Positions 1 through 7,470 of a DNA stretch of 12,500 nucleotides are shown piece after piece; position 1 is the stretch's first letter, and every line of letters starts with the position of its first letter. A model generated the notes under the pieces. It saw only the letters and a program-made list of their open reading frames with translations, ran no database searches and was not told the DNA's origin. The position numbers were made by a program, and so were the translations under genes. Source of the DNA: Glandiceps talaboti. Its lineage: Eukaryota; Hemichordata; Enteropneusta; Spengelidae. The stretch is taken from positions 21,424,902-21,437,401 of the forward strand of contig NC_135564.1 of NCBI RefSeq assembly GCF_964340395.1. The letters are read 5' to 3'.

Positions 1-106
1 ATGCACTAAGTAACCGGGGTACAAGATAAATGCCATCCGGGCAATACATGCCTCCTACGGTGGGGCTGGGGAGAAATTGGGGCATGAAAAAAATTCAGAG
101 ATGAAA

Positions 107-117
107 GGGGGGGGGGG
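107..117 (+). repeat. Poly-G run (11 nt)
   Basis: An uninterrupted G tract in otherwise AT-rich DNA. It is one of several G/C homopolymers in the intron, with C runs at 762, 5161 and 5427. Confidence 0.9.
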
Positions 118-289
118 CAAGAAAATTCCGATTGTCTGAAAAGGGGCCTCAAAATATTTTGCTCATGATTTGAACAAACTTCAGGAGCGGTCGTTTACAG
201 AGTATATTCAAAAAATTCTCGCAGTAACTTCTAAAACCTATCTTCAGTAATGAGGTGGGTGACAGCCATGCTAATGTATTTTGTGCATG

Positions 290-317
290 CCCTCTCCCTC
301 CCTACCTCCTCCCCCCT

Positions 318-393
<76 letters not shown>
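290..393 (+). repeat. Homopyrimidine tract ending in a (CT)34 microsatellite
   Basis: This is a 104-nt stretch with a single purine (A at 304). It begins with mixed C/T and C runs and passes into a pure (CT)34 plus C repeat at 325-393. Open frames across it encode only Leu-Ser or Arg-Glu dipeptide repeats and are artefacts. Confidence 0.95.
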
Positions 394-395
<2 letters not shown>

Positions 396-761
396 GCCCC
401 TAACTAGCCTCCTATATGTCCTTATTGTCAAAAGAAAGTGCTAACCGTGGAAGGGGACACCCAACATCAGGACTGAAAGAGAAAACCCTGCTGGATAAGT
501 ATTTCCAAGTACAGGTTACAGCCCAATGTGAGACTTTATTTACAAAGCCCACATCTATTTGTAGTCTCATCGTTATGTATGGACGCTGTTGTTGATTTCC
601 ACAGAGAGTTAAATGTAGTGTACCACACTTAACATCTCTGAAGTAGAGGGAGGGGGTACTGTAATATAACATATATGTATAGCTGGGGTCTACAAAAATT
701 CTTGGGTTCATATCGGGGAGGCCATGAAATTATTTTGAGAGTGCGAATAATTTCACCTCAG

Positions 762-779
762 CCCCCCCCCCCCCCCCCC
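762..779 (+). repeat. Poly-C run (18 nt)
   Basis: An uninterrupted 18-nt C tract about 18 bp upstream of the compound tetranucleotide microsatellite. Its exact length is likely to vary between individuals and be prone to sequencing error. Confidence 0.9.
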
Positions 780-796
780 GCCGTAAATTCGTAACA

Positions 797-902
797 TAGA
801 TAGATTAGATAGATACCTACCTACCTACCGACAGACAGACATACATACATACATACATACATACATACATACATACATACATACATACATACATACATAC
901 AT
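797..902 (+). repeat. Compound tetranucleotide microsatellite (TAGA)4(TACC)4(GACA)3(TACA)15
   Basis: Four adjoining tetranucleotide blocks are visible: TAGA x4 (797-813, one extra T), TACC x4 (814-829), GACA x3 (830-841) and TACA x15 (842-901). The units are related by one or two base changes, so the locus probably grew by slippage of successive mutant units. Confidence 0.95.
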
Positions 903-1847
903 GCGAAATTTTTATATATTATTTTACTATTTGCAATGGGAAGCAAGCAGAATGACAACTGTTCTAATTATCAAACATCATATAGCATAGCATAGGTATG
1001 CTTGGATTGATATCAATTAAATCAATGAACATTTGAATGCTATTTAATGCTAGAGTTCAGTAAGCTGCACTGCTTTTCTTATTGGATTAACCTTTGTTGT
1101 ATAGAAAGTATATAGAAAAAGGAAATCAGATTCATCTTACTTAATAATTTCATCTTTCTTTAGGTTGTGAGATACATACATTCAATGTAATTGCAACGTT
1201 AAATAGTCACATACAGCGTGATTTACGTTTTGTAAAACCAATCACGGATAAATTGTCATTTCACCTAAAGACAGCACTGTCACGCGATGATATTGTACAA
1301 GGCAGTCAGCACGAATTCCTCTAGAGTAGTTTAATCGAACGATGTTCTTCAATTACATCCATTCAATCCATTCAGTAATCTGTGCAGGTTCTCTTATTCA
1401 ACCGACCCTAGACGTTTGCAGCTGTTAGCATTTGACGTGTGATAACAGAGGTCACATCTAACAAATGGCGAATGCATTCAACGTGTTTCTCTCCAGAACC
1501 ACATAATAATATGCATGAACTGACAATCTTGCTATTCGGCGTTATCAGTCAAATTAATCAATTATTCTATATAGATATGGATTATGACTTAACATATTTC
1601 CTAAGGAAATATACTAATCAAATAAAACACTTTAGCAGAATACATTTTGTACATTCAGATTTCGTGAACAATTAAAAGTTATTTACTGATTGCAGTGACC
1701 GACAAAATGTGCAAGGACTTTTGGGAAAGATAATAATGGTGACGGAAGTACAGTTAATACCACGCCTAATACGCAGTAGACATATTCCGAAGAAAAGGAA
1801 TTACTCGTAAATTTGTCTTCAATCATAGTGCTTCGCTTTCAATATAT

Positions 1848-1867
1848 GACAATCCTGTAGGATTGTC
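1848..1867. repeat. 20-bp near-perfect palindrome (GACAATCC / GGATTGTC arms)
   Basis: 8-bp arms flank TGTA; with the T-A pair this gives a 9-bp stem around a 2-nt centre. No known element is recognised. It could be a tiny hairpin or a chance palindrome. Confidence 0.6.
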
Positions 1868-2544
1868 TTGATAGAGTTAGATATCACGATATGACCTGCC
1901 AGTTTATCACGTATAATTGAGAAGACAGGAGGTAAAGAGATATTTAATATTTTGCTCATATGTCTGTTTTACCACGCGAAAACCAAGTTGTGTGCGTTCG
2001 AACAGAAGATATTGGATTTCTACGTCATAATGAACGTCATTAGTTCTAGGTTCTCAAAATATATTCAAAATCGCAATTATTGTCGTTATTTCTTAATTAT
2101 TCAATATTTTATAGTTATAATTCTCCAATATTTATCGTCATTCTGTCGGAAATACACTGGGATTTTGTTACTAATCGTCCTCGACTCGTAGTGAAAAGGT
2201 CCCATACGCCTGTCCATCAAATAGGGAGTTATGCATAACAGACAACTACATGTTTTACAAAGATGAATCTCTGATATTAATCTAATAAAAAGAGGCTGTT
2301 TTCATTTCTCACTGACTGTAGACAAAAGAGTGTGACAACCTAAAAAAATAAACTGGTCTGCTCTTACATAGGTGGACATTCCATGATTGGAGATTATATT
2401 AAGTGTTGCAAATTAACAGGAATTGAATTTAGCTAAAGTGCAAGAGCCTAGTGATTGCATACATCTCAACTTGGAAATCATTAACGTCTAAAGAAGGATC
2501 GTAAATGGGATCTACATGTCAGATACCTAATAAGACTTGATGTA

Positions 2545-2561
2545 TTTTACACAGTGTAAAA
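2545..2561. repeat. 17-bp palindrome TTTTACAC-A-GTGTAAAA
   Basis: Perfect 8-bp arms surround a single central A. Outside the arms, TGTA on the left and TACA on the right extend the symmetry with a 2-nt gap. It resembles a dimeric-factor site, but no family is recognised. Confidence 0.6.
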
Positions 2562-3535
2562 CATACAGACGCTAGAATGGTTAATTATACCATAAATACG
2601 CACCGTGTGAACGTTTAAATTCTGCCATTCAAACCACGTCACCGTATAGGGGTTTTAGGTTTGTTTGGAACTTTTTCTTGTTTAATTCTTGTGCGTTCAG
2701 AGGATCAGTTTCCCACTTCATTCCAATGTGGAAGTAATGGTTAAAAGAAAGCTTACCAGAGAACGAAGATACTCTCAAACTCTGACTTTACATATTTAGA
2801 TGTTTCGTCTTTAGGCAAGGTTTGGATGCAATTTACACAAGAACGAGAACGATACTGTTGTTCGCGAACACAAAACAAATACTCGGATGAATGGACCAAA
2901 CTGACATACTGCTTTCTCATTAATAAAACTCGTGTGACTGTATATATATAAAATGTTCCAAATGATCAAATGTACTTCCATTTCAGTAGTGAATGCAACC
3001 CTTCAACCAAGTTAGCAGGTGCTAGCCTTGTCACGCGATATGTCTCAATTCATTTTCTGTAGGAAGTATCACCGCCATTTAAAACGTCACTGCTGTGTGC
3101 CTACAAGAATATGAATGTCAATGCATCGTGTATGCTAGAAACGCAAACTTAGTTATAAGTGGCGCTGCTTATACACTGATAGTACAGGGTTAGACAAATA
3201 CGTCACCCTACTCTACAGTTTGATGAGTATCAGACGCTGACAAGTCTCTGTCGTAAGCTCTACTGTATGAATTCCGAAAAAGTTGCCCGTTGAAGGATCA
3301 CAACTTCGAGGTTCAATGTCCCTATGCAATATTATATTATATCTAAACCAAATCGACAGGTCATTGAACTCATCACCATTTACCTTCAGTACACAACCAG
3401 AATCCGATCATATCATAACATGTCATTGCATAGGACTTATTTTATGGGTCTATACAAATTTAAACATTTATACATTTGTTAGACCTGAGAAGGTTAATAC
3501 ATCCCCGGAGGCTTATCTAGCATAGGTTTTAAATA

Positions 3536-3655
3536 GATAATCCTTACTTTCCGACATAAAACATGATAATCCTTACTTTCCGACATAAAACATGATAATC
3601 CTTACTTTCCGACATAAAACATGATAATCCTTACTTTCCGACATAAAACATGATA
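3536..3655 (+). repeat. 29-bp minisatellite, four identical copies plus a 4-bp partial
   Basis: Copies start at 3536, 3565, 3594 and 3623 and are identical at every base. The monomer begins GATAATCCTTAC and ends CATAAAACAT. A fifth copy breaks after GATA (3652-3655). There are no spacers, so this is a direct tandem repeat. The perfect identity points to recent expansion. Each unit contains TAATCC, the core bound by K50 homeodomain factors (Otx/Pitx/Bicoid class), and overlaps a GATA core; function is unproven. Confidence 0.97.
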
Positions 3656-4589
3656 TCCAGACTGCGCTGTATTAGAAACCTGAATAATTTTAGCATTTGA
3701 ATATATTTCAAATATGGAAATAAAAAAGATGTATTGCGAATAAATTACAAACTCCTGATAATGATACGATAAATATTACTTTTGTACTCGACCGTTTTAA
3801 GCACCGTACAACCATCTGTTAAAGGCAACAAGTTCAATTTGTAACTGTTATAAATACAGTGTCGACAAGCGAACTGTGCCGTTTGTTCTGTAGATATAGT
3901 TGCCAATGTATACTTCTAACACCATAGTAATTTGTAAACGAACAATATAGCTTGTAAAGGTCCTTGCGAATCATCAATTTTCTTTAAGTCTGATTTTTTT
4001 GTCGGTATCAATCCAGTTCGTAATATAAATATAAATGTTGACCACACGACTCTAAGTCATGATTGATGATATTGATTCAATTAGAATAGATTTATTTAGA
4101 TTCAACTATTCTAAAATTGTATCCTTTCACCATTTACTTTAATTATGACTGTATACGTAGATATAAATATTCCAAGTTAATACATTCAATAATTAATTCA
4201 CTATACATAATACAAACCTTCAGGATTTTAACATGGAAATTGTTTGAGGAGGGTGAAGTAACACTGGTTTGTTATTTCCAATGAATAATTACCCTGAAGG
4301 CTATATATAACATGTATCAATGTCACACGATTTTCAAAATACATGGGATTATTAGATTGACAGTCTATAACATTCAGAATTCGTTTGGATTTATAATGGA
4401 AACCACCGAAAGAAATATGACTTTGTACAAAGTTAAATTACGTCTCCGAGTTCACAAAGTTGATACGGTTGACTCAAAAATTGAATATTTCAATGAACTG
4501 AATAGACCTGAAGCGCCTACTAACAACACTACTACTTGGAAATCCTAGTCTGTTGGTGAAATCATCCACTACCTATGCATACTAACCAC

Positions 4590-4998
4590 ACAAAGTTACA
4601 CTACACTGCTGTTCACTAACTCACTACATGACATTTCACTATTCTGCACTATAATCAGCTGTCATGCAGTGTATTACAATAATATTACTATATCATATCA
4701 CTGTACTGTTCTGCACTTCACTACACTATGCTCCATTTATAAAATATTCCAATGTAGTCCACCACACTACACTACATTACCATACACTGCACTACACTAT
4801 GTTTTGCTGCAGCACTGAATTTTACTAAAGTGACTGCACTGTACTTCACTACATTGTACTTTGCTATTCCGCTTCATACTTTGCTTTAAATGCAGTTATA
4901 CTGCTCGTCGATTCATTACTGCACTGCACCGCACTACACTACACTACACTACACTATACACTACACTACACTACACTACTCTGCACCACACCACACTA
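4590..4998 (+). repeat. Degenerate CACTA/ACTAC pentanucleotide satellite
   Basis: About 400 bp is enriched in CACTA, GCACT, TTCACT and ACTAC variants. A clean core at 4932-4978 has five CACTA units, a 2-nt TA insert that shifts phase, then four more. Order decays to the left into interrupted copies, as expected of an old microsatellite whose right end still expands. The boundaries are approximate. Confidence 0.8.
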
Positions 4999-5160
4999 TA
5001 GTTGAACGCTGACAATACAACAGAACGCCGAACTGAATTAAAGCGCAACTACATACAACTAAAGGGTTTTCTCTCTACTCAACTACGCCAATCGTTTTCA
5101 TATGTGCAATTTTCTCCATTCAAGAGTTACTCTCGAAACGGGTGGTATTACAGGGAAACA

Positions 5161-5172
5161 CCCCCCCCCCCC
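5161..5172 (+). repeat. Poly-C run (12 nt)
   Basis: An uninterrupted C12 tract followed by TCC. It lies inside a short plus-strand open frame (5002-5280) that looks non-coding, giving Pro residues there. Confidence 0.9.
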
Positions 5173-5334
5173 TCCGGGAATTTCGTAAACTTTGAGTTCA
5201 GCTCTGCTCTTGAAAGTAAGGTCATGAGGTCACATCACATAAATATCGCGGGACTGAAATCAAAATTAAATTTCATATAACATTGACCTAACAGTGGTCA
5301 AATGTTGTGTCACGGGAGTCAGGAGATATCACGT

Positions 5335-5413
5335 ATATGCATTAGATTAACAATAAATACCTATTACCGTCAGATAAATATTTTCACATATATATTGTTC
5401 GTCTAATGCATAT
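5335..5413. repeat. Imperfect inverted repeat, 21-bp arms (19/21) with 37-bp spacer
   Basis: Left arm 5335-5355 and right arm 5393-5413 are reverse complements except at two adjacent positions; the outer 12 bp (ATATGCATTAGA and its complement) are perfect. No transposase or clear target-site duplication is visible. It could be a very short MITE remnant or a hairpin-forming sequence. The right arm runs into the palindrome TGCATATGCA. Confidence 0.75.
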
Positions 5414-5426
5414 GCATATCTGCTAG

Positions 5427-5443
5427 CCCCCCCCCCCTCCCCC
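5427..5443 (+). repeat. C-rich run C11-T-C5
   Basis: A C tract with one T, 14 bp beyond the inverted repeat. It continues the pattern of G/C homopolymers scattered through this intron. Confidence 0.9.
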
Positions 5444-6252
5444 ATGAGGCAAAGCTGGACCACTATTAGTGATAATGCGACGAAAAAAACAGTTTTTGAA
5501 TTTGATGTTTCTTGGCAATCGCGCTAAATTTATGTGACATGAAATCATGAAATAACTTCAGAACCAAAGGTTTATAAGCATACCTCTATATCTTGGAGTG
5601 GCGTCCCCATTTAAGGTTGAAAGATATTTAAATTAAAATTTAGGGGTTAAATATCACACAATCGTTTACATAGGCTTACATTTCGAAGTCCGACTATTAT
5701 ACAAAACTTTGTGATAAACTGCCCAATCTAACACCTACTCAAGTGATGACTTTAGTGAATTACGAAATAGAACACGCTTTTTCATTACAGGATAATCACG
5801 TAATTTATATCGACACAGTGGTTTCAATAATGACTTTAGGCCAATGATATGCCATTGGTGTTGACTATATTGTAAAAGTGAGACCATTAACGCTAAATCT
5901 AACTTTTATAGCGTGAATTATTATGTAATCAAACTATCACCATTTGGCAATGTGGTTATAAGAGTAAAAATAAAAGCATATATTGCTTTACATGCATGTC
6001 ATCAACTGATAAAATATTGACATTTCATTAAAGGGCCACATATTACTATCTTATTAATGATGTCCACTGTAGTCCATAATAACCATGCGCATGACTGCAT
6101 TAGATGCTAATTTTTAGACAAGTAACAAGGAGATTGTGGATAAAGTCATGCCAAAACATAATTCTAATGTATACATGCTGGCTGCCTATTATAATGAAAC
6201 TGAGTCCACTAATAGAAATTAATTCCGAATAACAAATATGGACGTCTCAATA

Positions 6253-6261
6253 TCTTACCTT
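6253..6261 (-). other. 5' splice donor of the PDE11 exon (AAG|GTAAGA)
   Basis: On the minus strand the exon ends AAG and the intron begins GTAAGA, close to the animal donor consensus. GT occupies 6258-6257. The intron is phase 0. Protein similarity also stops here: related GAF-A domains continue with Asp-Tyr/Ala and a DxRF block after the NIP motif, whereas this frame runs into VRY-stop. Confidence 0.88.
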
Positions 6262-7176
6262 CTCTGTGTTAGGTATGTTAGTCCCTTTCCCTGATTCAGC
6301 AACACGCCCAACTACTCCTTCACCAAAAGGAATTTGTACGGCTGCATTGATATCGCGTTCAATATCCACTCTACCAGAGAAAAATGAGGGAGAGTCAGGA
6401 TTTGATCCCGGGTTGTGTGACACTAACACTTCCTTACCCTTTGGTCCTTCAACAAGAAATAGGCAGCTCTGTTCTGCATCTACAAGCAACGTAACGTCCG
6501 TAATAATTCTTGATGTTAGTCTCCTAAGATCCAAATCGTGAGAAATGTCTTTGACAATTTCAAGAAAGAAATCCCTTTCATTCTTAGATTTCAATTCCAA
6601 TTTCCGTTCTCTGTCCAAAGTGGTGTGCTGTGGTAGTCGCACCTTTGATTCCAACAGAACACTTAGTGAGTGTATTGGGGGTAGGGAGGATGCCCTGCGG
6701 AGCGGGTAACGTTTTGACGAGCTGTACTCAGATTGCATGGCAGGTTCACTTGCATGCAAGTAACTCTTGGCTTTAGATCTGGCAAAGTCTTGTCTGAGAA
6801 ATTGTTTTGATTGAGACCTCTTCCTGGGTGTGGTAGGAGTCCCATCATTAGACGATGAGGCGTCCCCATTTTTTTTACCACTGTCTCTCCTTTCCCGTTT
6901 CCTTTCCCGTTCCTCAGACCTTGAATACGTAATCGTTGATCTTTGAATTGAAACCTTATTCCTTCTCCTTTGCGAGTACTTTTCCATCATACGCGGATTT
7001 GCATCAAGTAAGTCCTCCAGGCGATCTGGGTTCCCTTCCAGGAGACCGCTCAGTTTCGCCGGGTTTTTCTGGAGCCATTTCCCAACGGCAGAAGGATTAT
7101 CATCCAACCATCCTTCCAAGAACGATGGATGACTGTCTAGCCATTTACTGATCTGTGCGCTGGATAGTCCTGCCAT
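6259..7176 (-). CDS. PDE11A: PDE11-type dual cAMP/cGMP phosphodiesterase, first coding exon (N-terminal region and start of GAF-A), partial
   Basis: This exon encodes residues 1-306 of a cyclic-nucleotide phosphodiesterase. The family hydrolyses cAMP and cGMP to 5'-monophosphates in the cytosol, and its N-terminal GAF domains regulate activity and dimerisation. Seen: five 11-residue repeats (11-65); an Arg/Glu-rich stretch (86-102); a Ser/Thr/Pro linker (105-123); the PDE11-like blocks FARSKA (131-136), RRASSLPP (160-167), LLESKVRLP (174-182) and NERDFFLEIVKDISHDLDL (199-217); then GAF-A to residue 306, including CLFLVEG (238-244) and the FGEGVVGRVAESG region (284-296). These blocks match remembered human PDE11A4 and fit it better than PDE5 or PDE6. 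Start: the ATG has G at -3 and +4, and an in-frame TAA lies 12 codons upstream (7213-7215). The reading frame ends at a phase-0 donor after the AAG codon (K306); read-through adds only VRY before a stop. The rest of GAF-A, GAF-B and the HD catalytic domain are outside the window. Base composition is clearly less AT-rich than the flanks. The identification is firm; one-to-one orthology is inferred. Confidence 0.93.
6982..7146 (-). repeat. Five in-frame 33-bp repeats encoding an 11-residue WL-x-x-NP motif array in PDE11
   Basis: Residues 11-65 form five exactly spaced 11-residue units with no gaps. Pro recurs at 17, 28, 39, 50 and 61; Leu at 13, 24, 35, 46 and 57; Trp at 12, 23 and 34, then Leu at 45 and 56; Asn (His in the first unit) at 16, 27, 38, 49 and 60. 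The consensus is [KGD][WL]L[DQE]xNPxxLx. The units are well diverged at DNA level, so the array is old and held by protein-level selection rather than being a fresh minisatellite. Vertebrate PDE11/PDE5 N-termini have a WLDxHP-like motif about once. The likely role is a helical packing or oligomerisation surface, which is inference. Confidence 0.85.
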
Positions 7177-7294
7177 TACAGGGCGAAATATTGCCGACTC
7201 GATCCAGGAGACTTAAAACAATATCACAATTTGTTGCATGGTTAGACAGACAGAACTCTTCAGATATACAACATTTCCTGTATTTGTAATAGTA

Positions 7295-7306
7295 TGACGT
7301 CGACGT
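7295..7306. promoter_or_regulatory. CRE-like site TGACGTCG with palindrome ACGTCGACGT
   Basis: TGACGTCG matches 7 of 8 bases of the cAMP-response element TGACGTCA and overlaps a perfect 10-bp palindrome. It lies about 120 bp upstream of the PDE11 start codon. CREB/ATF family proteins bind such sites; occupancy here is inference. Confidence 0.35.
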
Positions 7307-7388
7307 TATAGTCCCACATACTACGCCCGACTGACCGAAGCATCCCAGTGGTTCATATCATTTGAGAGGGATGTGTGTCCTCTAGGCA

Positions 7389-7398
7389 CTATATATAG
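7389..7398 (-). promoter_or_regulatory. TATA-like palindrome CTATATATAG
   Basis: This perfect 10-bp palindrome lies about 210 bp upstream of the PDE11 ATG. It would predict a start near 7360-7365 on the minus strand. The surrounding DNA is AT-rich, so a chance match is quite possible and the orientation is ambiguous. Confidence 0.25.
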
Positions 7399-7470
7399 TT
7401 TCATTAGCTACTCACTGTCTATTATTCCGACAGCCCTTCCTTAATACCACGCATATACTCACTCAAATGA

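Larger units (their letters stand above)
1..6258 (-). other. Intron following the PDE11 first coding exon (at least 6.2 kb; acceptor outside the window)
   Basis: Everything below the donor at 6258 is inferred to be intron on the gene's strand. I found no minus-strand segment resembling the expected continuation of GAF-A (the DxRF and TGYxTKxLLCxPI-type blocks). The open frames in it are short, AT-rich and without recognisable motifs. Stretches 904-3535, 3656-4590 and 5444-6246 hold nothing I can name beyond short palindromes: 9-bp arms at 4081-4089/4106-4114 and 5623-5631/5647-5655, and CCAATG/CATTGG around 5831-5848. A nested gene or alternative exon cannot be excluded without transcript data. 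Confidence 0.7.
7177..7470 (-). promoter_or_regulatory. Proximal 5' flank / possible 5' UTR and promoter of PDE11
   Basis: This is the non-coding stretch just upstream of the PDE11 ATG. It holds a palindromic TATA-like CTATATATAG (7389-7398), a CRE-like TGACGTCG within the 10-bp palindrome ACGTCGACGT (7297-7306), and a second half-site (TGACGTTG, 7468-7475). Several short upstream ATGs would be present if transcription began near the TATA-like box. Minus-strand GTGAGT (7462-7457) and the T-rich TTGTTTTAAG ending at 7213 could bound a 5' UTR intron; that is only a possibility. The transcription start is not determinable here. Confidence 0.35.

Noticed and set aside
231-444. Opposed open frames with Arg-Glu or Leu-Ser dipeptide runs
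   Set aside because: They are translations of the (CT)34 microsatellite, with no flanking protein-like sequence.
412-711. 99-residue minus-strand open frame as a further PDE11 exon
   Set aside because: It has no GAF-like motif and does not resemble the expected GAF-A continuation.
1985-2005. GTTCGAA as a tRNA B-box
   Set aside because: The flanks do not fit GGTTCGAnnCC and no A-box or cloverleaf is visible.
3536-3655. Regular 29-bp repeats resembling a CRISPR array
   Set aside because: The copies abut directly with no spacers, and the context is a eukaryotic intron; it is a minisatellite.
4932-4978. CACTA motif as the terminus of a CACTA-type DNA transposon
   Set aside because: The motif is tandemly repeated as a simple pentanucleotide; there are no matching inverted ends and no transposase.
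6266-7151. Plus-strand and second-frame open frames over the PDE11 exon
   Set aside because: They are shadows of the real minus-strand coding frame, which has clear family similarity.
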